From JAOUEA01 sp963825685 (GTDB lineage: Bacteria; Actinomycetota; UBA4738; HRBIN12), in assembly GCA_963825685.1 (NCBI GenBank), contig CAWGUD010000008.1, forward strand, positions 1-64,000: a stretch of DNA of 64,000 nucleotides, written 5' to 3'. A program made the translations under genes and the position numbers. Below the pieces are notes generated by a model. That model did not search any database, was not told the DNA's origin, and saw only the letters and a program-made list of their open reading frames with translations. This document shows, in pieces, positions 30,044 through 38,521 of this stretch; position 1 is the stretch's first letter, and each line of letters opens with the position of its first letter.

Positions 30044-30499
30044 ATGCGACAGTGGGAATTGATCGGTATCACGGACACGGTGCCGACCCCGCAGGCACCA
30101 CCGCCTCCGCGCTCGCGGTTCGCGAACGCGGAGACGATCGGGGCGGCTGCGGAGGGGCGTCCCGTGTTCTTCTGGAGCACCGACACCGCGCTGCGTGTGC
30201 GCACGGTGACCGGCGCGGCGTCAGAGGTGGTCGGGTTGTGCCGCTCGAAGGTCGAAGGCCGTGACGTGATCGCGATCTTCGGCATGGAAGGTCCGAACCT
30301 GGACCTGCTCGACGCGCACGTGGCGGCCCTGAACGGCGAGACCGCGGAATTCACGCTCGAGGGAGCGAGGGCCTCGGTCCGATGCCAGGTCGCGCCGACA
30401 CACGATGCGCTCGACCGCGTGATCGGCACCTTCTGCCTGGCGATCAAGGTGGAGCGGGTGGACCTGCGCGAGGTCCCCGAGCCCGCCGCGGTCGCGTAA
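30044..30499 (+). CDS. Small single PAS-fold protein
   Basis: A 151-residue protein. Residues about 40-135 look like one PAS domain: VFFWSTDTALRVRTVTGAAS, then DVIAIFGMEG, and a C-terminal strand pair IGTFCLAIKVERVDL. There is no kinase or effector domain, signal peptide or membrane helix. The ATG at 30044 has a strong GGGAGGGG site, so I prefer it to readings that begin further upstream. The 109-nt gap after the SulP stop holds only short weak hairpins (such as ACCTCGGGAGG around the binding site). It ends 71 bases before the convergent hemL. Confidence 0.6.
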   Translation: MRQWELIGITDTVPTPQAPPPPRSRFANAETIGAAAEGRPVFFWSTDTALRVRTVTGAASEVVGLCRSKVEGRDVIAIFGMEGPNLDLLDAHVAALNGETAEFTLEGARASVRCQVAPTHDALDRVIGTFCLAIKVERVDLREVPEPAAVA

Positions 30500-30570
30500 G
30501 CGAGCGTGCTCCGGCGTCCGACCGCCCGTCCGGCGCCGGGGTTCGAACCGGGATCGGCCTGCCTGCCGCG

Positions 30571-31845
30571 TCAGTCCCGGAACGACGCCACGGCCCCGAG
30601 GATCCTCTCCGTCTCCTCGGGGCCGTGCGTCGTGCTCAGGGTCCACAGCTCGTAGCCCGACGGTGGCAGCGCGACGCCGTTGGCCAGCATGTGGTGGAAG
30701 AACCGCCCGTAGCGATCGTGGTCGGCCGCCCGCGCCCCGTCGAAGTTCCGCACGGGTGATGCGGTGAAGAAGACGCTGAACAACGAGCCCGCCCGGTTGA
30801 CCGTCGCCGGGATGCCGGTCGCCGCGAGTGCGGTCTCGATGCCGCCCGTGAGCACGTCGGCGGTGGCCTCGAGCCGAGGATACGGATCCTCGAGACGCGC
30901 GAGGTCGAGCGTGGCGATGCCCGCGGCGACCGCCACCGGGTTCCCGCTGAGGGTCCCCGCCTGGTAGACCGGACCGTCCGGGGCGAGGTGCGCCATCAGG
31001 TCGGCGCGACCGCCGAACGCCGCGCACGGGAACCCACCGCCCATCACCTTGCCGAGCGCGGTCAGATCGGGCGTGACGCCGTAGTACGACTGGGCGCCGC
31101 CGTACGCGATGCGGAAACCGGTGATCACCTCGTCGAACAGCAACAAGGCTCCGTGCTCGTCGCAGATCGCGCGCAGCCCCTCGAGGAAGCCGGGCTCGGG
31201 CGCCACGACGCCCATGTTCGCGGCCACCGGTTCGACCGCGACGACCGCCACGTCACTCCCACGCTCCGCGAAGAGCGCGCGCACGGCGTCGAGGTCGTTG
31301 AACGGGACGGTGAGGGTGTCGCGGGCAGAACCCTCGGTCACCCCGGGCGACGACGGGATCCCGAGCGTCGCGAGACCGCTGCCGGCACCCTTGGCGAGCA
31401 GCGAGTCGGAGTGGCCGTGGTAGCACCCCTCGAACTTCACGAGCAGGTCTCGCCCGGTCGAGCCGCGCGCGAGCCGTATCGCGCTCATCGCAGCCTCCGT
31501 GCCGCTGTTCACGAGCCGGACCCGGTCGATGCCGGGCACCGCCTCGACGATGCGCTCGGCCAACTCGACCTCGCCCGGCGTCGGCGCCCCGAAGGAGGTG
31601 CCACGAGCGGCAGCCGCGCTCGCCGCCTCGACGATCTCGGCGCGGGCGTGGCCGAACAGCAGCGCGCCCCACGACTGCACGAGGTCGATGTAGCGGTTCC
31701 CGTCGACGTCGACGATCTCCGCGCCCTCACCGCGATCGATGAACACGGGCGTGCCGCCGACCGACCCGAACGCTCGCACGGGGGAGTCGACCCCGCCGGG
31801 GATCACGGTCCGGGCACGGTCGAACAGCTCCTCGGAACCGCTCAT
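30571..31845 (-). CDS. hemL: Glutamate-1-semialdehyde 2,1-aminomutase
   Basis: PLP enzyme that isomerises glutamate-1-semialdehyde to 5-aminolevulinate, the second step of the C5 pathway. The 424-residue protein starts SGSEELFDRARTVIPGGVDSPVRAF. It contains VNSGTEAAMSAIRLARG, EGCYHGHSDSLL, LLFDEVITGFR and the PLP lysine in LTALGKVMGGGFP. The ATG at 31845 overlaps the hemB stop (ATGA). It is the last gene of the minus-strand operon hemA-C-D-B-L. Confidence 0.96.
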   Translation of the reverse strand: MSGSEELFDRARTVIPGGVDSPVRAFGSVGGTPVFIDRGEGAEIVDVDGNRYIDLVQSWGALLFGHARAEIVEAASAAAARGTSFGAPTPGEVELAERIVEAVPGIDRVRLVNSGTEAAMSAIRLARGSTGRDLLVKFEGCYHGHSDSLLAKGAGSGLATLGIPSSPGVTEGSARDTLTVPFNDLDAVRALFAERGSDVAVVAVEPVAANMGVVAPEPGFLEGLRAICDEHGALLLFDEVITGFRIAYGGAQSYYGVTPDLTALGKVMGGGFPCAAFGGRADLMAHLAPDGPVYQAGTLSGNPVAVAAGIATLDLARLEDPYPRLEATADVLTGGIETALAATGIPATVNRAGSLFSVFFTASPVRNFDGARAADHDRYGRFFHHMLANGVALPPSGYELWTLSTTHGPEETERILGAVASFRD

Positions 31846-32828
31846 GCCCCGTCGCGGAGCCACGTCGCAGCGTCCTTCGCGTGGTAGGTGAGGATCATGT
31901 CGGCGCCCGCGCGGCGGATCGACATCAAGATCTCGAGCACGGTGCGCCGCTCGTCGAGCCAGCCGTTCGCGGCGGCCGCCTTCACCATCGCGTACTCGCC
32001 GCTCACGTGGTAGGCGGCCACCGGGACGCCGGTCTCGCGCTTCGCGCGATGCACGACGTCGAGGTACGGCAGCGCGGGCTTCACCATCACGATGTCGGCG
32101 CCCTCGTCGATGTCGGTCCGGATCTCGCGGAGCGCCTCGTCGGCGTTGGCCGGATCCTGTTGGTAGCCGGTGCGATCGCCGAAGCGAGGCGCCCCCTCGG
32201 CCGCCTCGCGGAACGGCCCGTACAGGGCGCTCGCGAACTTCGCCGCGTAGGCCATGATCGCGATGTCGTCGCGGCCGGCTCCGTCCAGCGCCTCGCGGAT
32301 CGCGCCGACCTGGCCGTCCATCATGCCGCTCGGCCCGATCACATGCGCCCCGGCGTCGGCCTGGGCACGGGCGACGCGCCGGTAGCGCTCGAGGGTGGCG
32401 TCGTTGTCGACCTCGTTCGCGTCGTTCAGCACGCCGCAGTGCCCGTGATCGGTGTACTCGTCGAGGCAGAGGTCGCTCATCACGACCGCGTCGTCGCCGA
32501 ACTCCTCGCGCAGCGCCGCGATCGCCCGCTGGCCGATGCCGTCGGGGTGCCAGGCCTGCGATCCCTCGGCGTCCTTCTCGGCCGGGACCCCGAAGAGCAT
32601 GAAGGCGCGGACGCCGGTCTCCGCCGTCGCGACCGCCTCCTTGCGCAGCGACTCGAGGGTGTGCTGGAACTGCCCGGGCATCGACGAGATCGCGACCGGC
32701 TCGTCGATGCCCTCCTTGCAGAACATCGGCACGATCAGGTCGTCGGCGTGCAGCCGCGTCTCGCGGACGAGGGCTCGGAGCGCGGGCGTACGTCGCAGCC
32801 GCCGCGGCCGGTGTTCGGGGAAGCTCAT
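31842..32828 (-). CDS. hemB: Delta-aminolevulinic acid dehydratase (porphobilinogen synthase)
   Basis: Condenses two 5-aminolevulinates to porphobilinogen. The 328-residue protein shows RPRRLRRTPALRALVRETRL at the N terminus. The metal-region VVMSDLCLDEYTDHGHCGVL keeps two cysteines, but I see only part of the classical zinc set. The two catalytic lysines lie in IMAYAAKFASALYGPFR and VMVKPALPYLDVV. An IRRAGADMILTYHAKDAA end is typical. It starts 43 nt after hemD, the only real gap in the operon. Confidence 0.96.
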   Translation of the reverse strand: MSFPEHRPRRLRRTPALRALVRETRLHADDLIVPMFCKEGIDEPVAISSMPGQFQHTLESLRKEAVATAETGVRAFMLFGVPAEKDAEGSQAWHPDGIGQRAIAALREEFGDDAVVMSDLCLDEYTDHGHCGVLNDANEVDNDATLERYRRVARAQADAGAHVIGPSGMMDGQVGAIREALDGAGRDDIAIMAYAAKFASALYGPFREAAEGAPRFGDRTGYQQDPANADEALREIRTDIDEGADIVMVKPALPYLDVVHRAKRETGVPVAAYHVSGEYAMVKAAAANGWLDERRTVLEILMSIRRAGADMILTYHAKDAATWLRDGA

Positions 32829-32871
32829 GGCGCCAGGGTACCGGCGGCGCGCTCGCTCACGCCACCGCGGA

Positions 32872-33657
32872 TCACCGGGCCAACGCCCGCACGACCGCCG
32901 CGGCCACGCCTTCCATGGTGTGAGGCCTGGCCACCGCGTGCACGACGAGGCCGTGCGCCCGCGCCTCCCTCGCGGTGACCGGGCCGATGCACACGACCTT
33001 CGGGTTCCCCTTGACCACCCCGAGCGCGCCGACGAACCCTCGCACGGTCGAGGCGCTCGTGAACGTCACCGCGTCGACCTCGCCGTGGCGCAACGCGTCG
33101 CGAGTGTCCTCGGGCAGCGAGCGAGGGAACAGGGTGCGGTACGCGTCGACACGGGTGGGGGTCCACCCCTTCGCGGCGAGCGCGTCCTCGAGGCCAGGTG
33201 GCGCGATGTCGGCCCGGGCGCAGAGCACCCGGCCGCTGCCGCGCGGGAACGCCCGCGCGAGCCCGGACGTGGTGAACGTCGCCGGCACCAGGTCGGGGTC
33301 GCGCCGGGCCCATCGTCGGAACGCCGCCGCCGTGCCGTCGCCGATCGCCGCCACCTCGGTGGTTCCGATCGTGCGAGGTCCGGGCAGCCTCGAGGCCAGC
33401 ATGTCGACGGTGGCGCGACTGGTCAGGGTGAGCCACGCGAAGTCCCCATGTTGGAGCTCGCGCAGCGCCCTGGTCAGGGCGGCAGACCGCGCCGGCACGA
33501 TCTCGATCGCCGGCGCGACGATCGCACGAGCTCCCGATCGCCGCAGGAGGGTGACGAGCGCAGCCGACTGGTCGGCCGGCCTCGTGACGAGCACCGTGCG
33601 CCCTGCGAGGGGACGAGGCGGCCGCCCACCGCGTCGCCCGGCTCCCGTTCCCGTCAC
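32872..33657 (-). CDS. hemD: Uroporphyrinogen-III synthase
   Basis: Cyclises hydroxymethylbilane with inversion of ring D. HemD sequences diverge strongly, so the call rests on both features and place. The 261-residue protein shows two Rossmann-like halves: LAGRTVLVTRPADQSAALVTLLR at the start, ATFTTSGLARAF, VDAYRTLFP, and DAVTFTSASTVRGFVGALG with VVCIGPVTAREARAHG. It lies between hemC and hemB. The GTG at 33657 overlaps the hemC stop (GTGA). Confidence 0.92.
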   Translation of the reverse strand: MTGTGAGRRGGRPPRPLAGRTVLVTRPADQSAALVTLLRRSGARAIVAPAIEIVPARSAALTRALRELQHGDFAWLTLTSRATVDMLASRLPGPRTIGTTEVAAIGDGTAAAFRRWARRDPDLVPATFTTSGLARAFPRGSGRVLCARADIAPPGLEDALAAKGWTPTRVDAYRTLFPRSLPEDTRDALRHGEVDAVTFTSASTVRGFVGALGVVKGNPKVVCIGPVTAREARAHGLVVHAVARPHTMEGVAAAVVRALAR

Positions 33658-34556
33658 CCGGTCTCGACCTCGGCGAGGATGCGCTCGGCCCCCTGCGCGA
33701 TCAGGTCCTTCGCCGCGTCGGCCGCGGCGTCCTCGGGCGTCGCACCCTCGGTCTCGACGCGGAGCACGGTGGTGCCATCGGCCGTCGCGATCACCGCGGC
33801 CAGCGAGACCGCCTCCATGCCCACGGTCGCGTAGGCCCCGAGCGGCAACGCGCAGCCGCCGCCGAGGCGCCACATCAGCGATCGCTCGGCGTCGAGGGCC
33901 CGATGGCTCGCGGCGTGATCGATCGGTGCCACCGCGGCGATCGTGTCGTCGTCGTCGTCTCGTGCCTGGACGGCGAGGCAGCCCTGCCCCGGCGCCGGCA
34001 CCATCATCGCGAGCGGCAACGCGCGGGCATGCTCGGGGGCGAGCCCCAGGCGCGAGAGCCCGGCCGCCGCCAGCACCGCGGCGTCGACCTCACCCTCCTC
34101 GAGCTTGCGCAGCCGCGTCTCGACGTTGCCGCGCAGGTCGACGACCTCGAGGCCCGGGAAGGCGGCCAGCAGCTGGGCGCGTCGACGCACGCTCGACGTG
34201 CCGATGAGGGCCCCTCCCCGGAGCTCACCCGGTTCCTTGCAGATCAGGACGTCGGACGGGTCCTCGCGCTCGGGCACCGCGGCGATCGTGAAGCCCTCGT
34301 CCTCCTCGGCCGGCAGGTCCTTCGCCGAGTGCACGGCCAGGTCGATCTCGCCGGACTCCAAGGCGTCGAGGATCGTGTCGATCCAGAGCCCCTTGAGCCC
34401 CTGCGGCGAGGAGTCGGCCCGAGCACCCTCGTCACCGGACGTGCTCATCGGCACGATGTCGGCGATCACCCCGGTCGCCTCGAGCCGGATCCTGATCTCC
34501 TCCGCCTGCGCGAGCGCCAGCGGCGAGCGACGGGTGCCGATGCGCAGGGCGCTCAC
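33654..34556 (-). CDS. hemC: Hydroxymethylbilane synthase (porphobilinogen deaminase)
   Basis: Polymerises four porphobilinogens into hydroxymethylbilane on a covalent dipyrromethane cofactor. The 300-residue protein starts SALRIGTRRSPLALAQAEEI. It contains AVHSAKDLPAEED, the conserved arginine region ALIGTSSVRRRAQLL, and the cofactor cysteine in GGGCALPLGAYA. The GTG at 34556 overlaps the hemA stop by 4 nt and the stop overlaps hemD, so hemA-C-D are tightly coupled. Confidence 0.97.
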   Translation of the reverse strand: MSALRIGTRRSPLALAQAEEIRIRLEATGVIADIVPMSTSGDEGARADSSPQGLKGLWIDTILDALESGEIDLAVHSAKDLPAEEDEGFTIAAVPEREDPSDVLICKEPGELRGGALIGTSSVRRRAQLLAAFPGLEVVDLRGNVETRLRKLEEGEVDAAVLAAAGLSRLGLAPEHARALPLAMMVPAPGQGCLAVQARDDDDDTIAAVAPIDHAASHRALDAERSLMWRLGGGCALPLGAYATVGMEAVSLAAVIATADGTTVLRVETEGATPEDAAADAAKDLIAQGAERILAEVETG

Positions 34557-35830
34557 GAGGTGGCGTCGGGGTCGACGCCGAGGAGCTCGGCGAGCACCCG
34601 GGCGTGGATCCCGTCCGTGCCCGGCTCGGAGCGCTCCTTCAAGGCAACGATCGGGTCGTGCAGCAGCTTGGCGGCGATGCCTCGTGCGAGCGCCTCGACC
34701 GCCTCCCGCTCGTCGGGTGTGATCTCGGCGAGCCTCGCTCCGAACCGATCCATCTCGCCTCGGACGACGTCGTCGCCCCGCCGCCGCATCGCGCGGATCA
34801 GGGGTGCGAGCTCGTCGCCTCGCCGGCGTACCACGTAGCGGCGCACCTCGTCGGCCACGATGCCGTGTGCTCGCTCGATGTCGCCCGCCGTCTCGGCGTC
34901 GTGTTCGGCGAGGCGCTCGCGTAGCGAGACGATGTCGATCACTCGGGTCCCCTCGACGTATGCGGTCTCGGGTTCCACGTCGCGAGGCACCGCGAGGTCG
35001 AGCAGCACGAGGGGCCGACCACCACGGTCTGCCATCGCGTCGGCGACGACCGAGCGCCGGATCACCGTGCCCGCGGCGCCGGTGGCACTCACGACGAGGT
35101 CGGCGTGCCGCATCGCGTCGGGGAGCACGTCGAGGTCGCCGTGCTCGGCGTTCGTCCGCTCGGCCAGCGCCCTCGCATGCTCGAGGGAACGGTTCAGGAT
35201 GCGCACCGGCCCCACGCCGCGCTGGCGCAGGTGCTTCACGGCCAGGGCGGCCATCGTGCCCGCCCCGACGACGACCACGTCGCGCCCGCCCAACCCGCCC
35301 GCCGCGTCCTCGGCGAGGTCGGCGCCGAGCGCCACGAACGCATCGGGCGCCGCGCCGAGCGACGTCTCCTGGCGCACCCGGCGGCCGGCGCGTGCCGCCG
35401 AGTGGAAGAGCCCGGTCAGCGGGGAGGCGGCTGCACCTTCGCTCTCGGCCCGGCGCAGCGCCTCGCGCACCTGTGCGTAGATCTGCGTCTCTCCCAGGAC
35501 CATCGAGTCGAGCCCGCTCGCGACGGCGAACAGATGGTCGGCTGCGTCCCGCTCCCACTGGGCGTACATCGGGTCGGCGAGCTCCTCGGCGGCGACGCCC
35601 CGCGTCTCCGTGAGCAGGCGCTTCAAGGCCATGAACCCGGCGTGGTAGCTGGCGACCTCACCGTAGACCTCGACCCGGTTGCAGGTCGACAGGATCACCG
35701 CACCGTCGACACCGTCGAGATCGGTGGCGACCCGGTACGCCTTCGCGAGGTCGTCGTCGGTGAATGCGAGCCGCTCCAGCAGCTCGATCGGCGCGCGACG
35801 GAAGGAGACCCCGAGGGTGAGGATGGCCAT
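34553..35830 (-). CDS. hemA: Glutamyl-tRNA reductase
   Basis: First committed step of C5 heme synthesis: NADPH-dependent reduction of glutamyl-tRNA to glutamate-1-semialdehyde. The 425-residue protein starts MAILTLGVSFRRAPIELLERL. The nucleophile is Cys50 in AVILSTCNRVEVYGE. LDSMVLGETQIYAQVR follows, then the NADPH Rossmann motif VVVVGAGTMAALAVKHL and a C-terminal dimerisation helix region. The ATG at 35830 has no strong Shine-Dalgarno; readings further upstream lack family similarity. It is the promoter-proximal gene of the operon, divergent from the P1 peptidase. Confidence 0.96.
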   Translation of the reverse strand: MAILTLGVSFRRAPIELLERLAFTDDDLAKAYRVATDLDGVDGAVILSTCNRVEVYGEVASYHAGFMALKRLLTETRGVAAEELADPMYAQWERDAADHLFAVASGLDSMVLGETQIYAQVREALRRAESEGAAASPLTGLFHSAARAGRRVRQETSLGAAPDAFVALGADLAEDAAGGLGGRDVVVVGAGTMAALAVKHLRQRGVGPVRILNRSLEHARALAERTNAEHGDLDVLPDAMRHADLVVSATGAAGTVIRRSVVADAMADRGGRPLVLLDLAVPRDVEPETAYVEGTRVIDIVSLRERLAEHDAETAGDIERAHGIVADEVRRYVVRRRGDELAPLIRAMRRRGDDVVRGEMDRFGARLAEITPDEREAVEALARGIAAKLLHDPIVALKERSEPGTDGIHARVLAELLGVDPDATS

Positions 35831-35925
35831 GGCAGGTAGACCAGGAATCGTATCGCCGCAGCTCGTGGCGTGTCTCCCCCATCCGGACGGGGAGGGGTGG
35901 GGCGCCCGGTAGGATGCGGCCCACG

Positions 35926-37014
35926 ATGACGCCCCGTGCACGGGACCTCGGGATCTCGATCGGCAGCGGCACACCCGGGCCGCTGAACGCGATCACCGAC
36001 GTGCCGGGTGTGCGCGTCGGCCATCGCACGGTGGTGCGGGGTGCCGGCGGCGATCCCCATGCGGTGCGCACGGGAGTGACGGCGTTGTTCCCTCACGAGG
36101 GACACCCGTGGCGCGAGTGGGTCTACGCGGGGGTGGACATCCTCAACGGGTACGGCGAGCTGATCGGCGTGAACCAACTGCGCGAGTGGGGCGTGCTGAT
36201 GAGCCCGATCGTGCTGACCTCGTCGCTGCAGATCGGGAAGGCGTACGACGCGACGGTCCGCTGGATCGCCGGTCGAGACCCGACCGGCGCCGAAGAGGTC
36301 ATGCCCGTGGTCTCCGAGTGCGACGACTCCTGGCTCTCCGACGTGCTCTCGTTCCCGTTGGCCGACGACGACGTCGCGGCCGCCCTCGACGCAGCGGCGG
36401 ACGGCCCCGTCGAGGAGGGCAACGTCGGCGCCGGCACCGGCATGCAGTGCTTCGACTTCAAGGGGGGCATCGGCACGGCGTCGCGCGTGCTCGACGACGA
36501 CGAGGCAGGGTTCACGGTCGGGGTTCTCGTGCTCACGAACTACGGCAGTCGGGATCATCTGCGGATCGACGGCGTGCCGGTCGGACGAGAGCTGACCGAC
36601 CTGATGCCGCGCGAGCACCACGAGGGATCGTGCGTGGTCGTGGTCGCCACCGATGCGCCCCTGCTGCCGCACCAGCTCACCCGCATCGCCCGCCGGGCCG
36701 GCCTCGGGCTCGCCGCGACCGGCTCATACGCCTCGAACGGCAGCGGCGAGCAGATGATGGCCTTCTCCACGTCGAACCGCCTCGATGCGAGCGAGGCGAT
36801 GCGCGACGTGCGCGCCGTGGTCGATGGGCCGGTCCGGCACACGTACGCGCTCTCGGCGTTGTTCCGAGCCACGGTCGAGGCGACGGAGGAAGCGGTCGTG
36901 AACGCGCTGGTCGCGGCGGACGACTCGGTCGGGCGCGACGGTCACACGTACTTCGCCATGCCGGTCGACCGCGTGCTCGAGTCGCTCGATCGTGCCGGCC
37001 GCCTCTCCCACTGA
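35926..37014 (+). CDS. P1 family peptidase (DmpA/BapA-like aminopeptidase)
   Basis: An N-terminal-nucleophile hydrolase of the DmpA fold, acting on N-terminal residues or beta-peptides after self-cleavage. The 362-residue protein has GPLNAITDVPGVRVGHRTV at the start, then EGNVGAGTGMQCFDFKGGIG. The expected self-cleavage site is Gly234|Ser235 in HHEGSCVVVVATDAP, Ser235 becoming the new N-terminal nucleophile. ASNGSGEQMMAFSTSN closes the active-site region. No signal peptide, so it is intracellular. An in-frame ATG at 35914 would add four residues; AGGATG lies about 10 nt before the chosen start. Confidence 0.88.
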   Translation: MTPRARDLGISIGSGTPGPLNAITDVPGVRVGHRTVVRGAGGDPHAVRTGVTALFPHEGHPWREWVYAGVDILNGYGELIGVNQLREWGVLMSPIVLTSSLQIGKAYDATVRWIAGRDPTGAEEVMPVVSECDDSWLSDVLSFPLADDDVAAALDAAADGPVEEGNVGAGTGMQCFDFKGGIGTASRVLDDDEAGFTVGVLVLTNYGSRDHLRIDGVPVGRELTDLMPREHHEGSCVVVVATDAPLLPHQLTRIARRAGLGLAATGSYASNGSGEQMMAFSTSNRLDASEAMRDVRAVVDGPVRHTYALSALFRATVEATEEAVVNALVAADDSVGRDGHTYFAMPVDRVLESLDRAGRLSH

Positions 37015-37021
37015 ACGACGT

Positions 37022-38209
37022 TCAACGTTCGTCCTGGAACCGCAGAGGGTCGAACGGCGTGGCGTCGAAGGGTGGCGGTTCGCCGGCGAGCTGTGCTGCA
37101 ACGAGCTGCGCGGTGCCGGCGCCGAGGATCACGCCCTCGGAACCGTGACCCGTCGCGACGTGCAGTCCCTCTCGGACCGAGCCCACGAGCGGCCGCTCGT
37201 CGGGCGTCAGCGGCCTGAGCCCCCACCACGACGACTGCACTCGCGCCTCGGCGACCTCGGGCACGAGCTCGATCGCGGCCTCGAGCACCCGGGCGACGAT
37301 CCGCTCCTCGGGAGGCTCGGGGGTCAGCCAGATCTGCCGGGTCGACCCGATCACGATCGTGCGGCCGTCCCGATGGGGATGCAGCAGGGCCCCGATCTCG
37401 CTGCGAGGTTCTCCGTCGGAGACGACGTCGGCGGCCGTCGGCCAGAGAGGAAGGGTGTCGTCGTGCAGGGCCGCGTGCGGCCCCACGGCCTCGACGAGGT
37501 GCGTGAGCAGGTGAGGCTGGCGAGGCGCCACGCGCACGAGCCATCCACGCGCGCCCACGATCGGCAGGTGCACGCCCACCTGCTCGAGGAGCGGTGAGCT
37601 CCATGGGCCGGCCGCCACGATCGTCGTGCCGGCCTCCACAACGCCGTCGTCCGTGACGACCCCGACGACCGTCTCGTCGCGGACCGCGAGTCCACGAACG
37701 TGCACGTGGTGGCGGATCTCGGCACCCCGCTCGGCCGCGGAGAGGGCGAGGGCCACCGTGAGGGCCCCGGGATCGAGCCGGTGCCCGACGTGCACGAGCC
37801 AGGCCCCGGCGACGTTGCGGGTCACTCCGGGCTCGTGATCGCGGATGTCGCCCGGCCCCGAGATGTCGTCGACGGCGAAGCCGTGACGCTCGGCCCGGGT
37901 GACGGCCTCGCGGGCCGCGCGCACATCGCGTGCGTTCATCGCGACGAGCACCGTGCCCACCGGTTCGTCGTCGAGGCGCACGTCGATCGGCGCCTCGACG
38001 GCCACACCCCGGTACGTCTCGATGCTCGCCCGGGCCATCGGCACGTTCACGTCGTCCACGGGCAGGACCCACAGCCCCTGGTTGCGGCCCGATGCGTGCG
38101 CCGCGAGGTGGTCGCGTTCCAGCAGGGTCACCGATGCGCCGCGCGAGGCGAGCTCGAACGCGCACGCGGCGCCGATCACGCCGCCTCCCACGATGACCAC
38201 GTCGGGCAT
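37022..38209 (-). CDS. FAD-dependent oxidoreductase of the DAO (glycine/D-amino acid oxidase) family
   Basis: A 395-residue flavoenzyme. The FAD motif is DVVIVGGGVIGAACAFELAS at residues 3-22, with TLLERDHLAAHASGRNQG after it. SSWWGLRPLTPDERPLVG and ATGHGSEGVILGAGTAQLVA are the C-terminal FAD-binding signature of glycine oxidase and sarcosine oxidase relatives. The substrate is probably a secondary or D-amino acid, but I cannot name it. It is convergent with the P1 peptidase gene (7-nt gap). Thiamine genes, which would suggest ThiO, are absent here. Confidence 0.88.
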   Translation of the reverse strand: MPDVVIVGGGVIGAACAFELASRGASVTLLERDHLAAHASGRNQGLWVLPVDDVNVPMARASIETYRGVAVEAPIDVRLDDEPVGTVLVAMNARDVRAAREAVTRAERHGFAVDDISGPGDIRDHEPGVTRNVAGAWLVHVGHRLDPGALTVALALSAAERGAEIRHHVHVRGLAVRDETVVGVVTDDGVVEAGTTIVAAGPWSSPLLEQVGVHLPIVGARGWLVRVAPRQPHLLTHLVEAVGPHAALHDDTLPLWPTAADVVSDGEPRSEIGALLHPHRDGRTIVIGSTRQIWLTPEPPEERIVARVLEAAIELVPEVAEARVQSSWWGLRPLTPDERPLVGSVREGLHVATGHGSEGVILGAGTAQLVAAQLAGEPPPFDATPFDPLRFQDER

Positions 38210-38260
38210 GTCGCGCAGCCTAACCGTGGGCCGTTCGGCTGCGCCGGTAGAATCGACGAC

Positions 38261-38349
38261 GGAGACGTGCCTGAGTGGCCGAAAGGAGCCGCCTGCTAAG
38301 CGGTTAACCCTCTAACCGGGGTTCGTGAGTTCGAATCTCACCGTCTCCG
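38261..38349 (+). tRNA. tRNA-Ser (anticodon GCU)
   Basis: Acceptor GGAGACG (38261-38267) pairs with CGTCTCC (38342-38348), discriminator G38349. The anticodon loop is in CCTGCTAAGCGG, anticodon GCT, and a long variable arm is present (TTAACCCTCTAACCGGGG). T-arm GAGTTCGAATCTC. No CCA is encoded. Confidence 0.96.
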
Positions 38350-38521
38350 CCGTTTCGAGATGGCCACGAGTTGCTCCGCTCTCCCCGACCGCGTCGCGCG
38401 AGGCGTGCCGATCCGGCGATCCGGCGATCAGGCGATCAGGCGAGTTCATCACACGAGGCGGTCAAGGGGTATCGAGAGGCGTGCCGATCGATCCGTTCAG
38501 AGCTTCGGCGATCTGGGGCCG
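38350..38521. repeat. Short tandem and direct repeats between tRNA-Ser and the sigma-like gene
   Basis: Four 8-bp units ATC(C/A)GGCG run head to tail at 38411-38442. A 14-base direct repeat GAGGCGTGCCGATC is at 38400-38413 and again at 38476-38489. No gene is visible in these 172 bases. The repeats may mark past recombination next to the tRNA, but no integrase or attachment site can be shown. Confidence 0.6.

Noticed and set aside
30536..30556. GGTTCGAACC resembling a tRNA T-loop between the small PAS gene and hemL
   Set aside because: No acceptor, D-arm or anticodon stem can be built on either strand; it is a short palindrome only.
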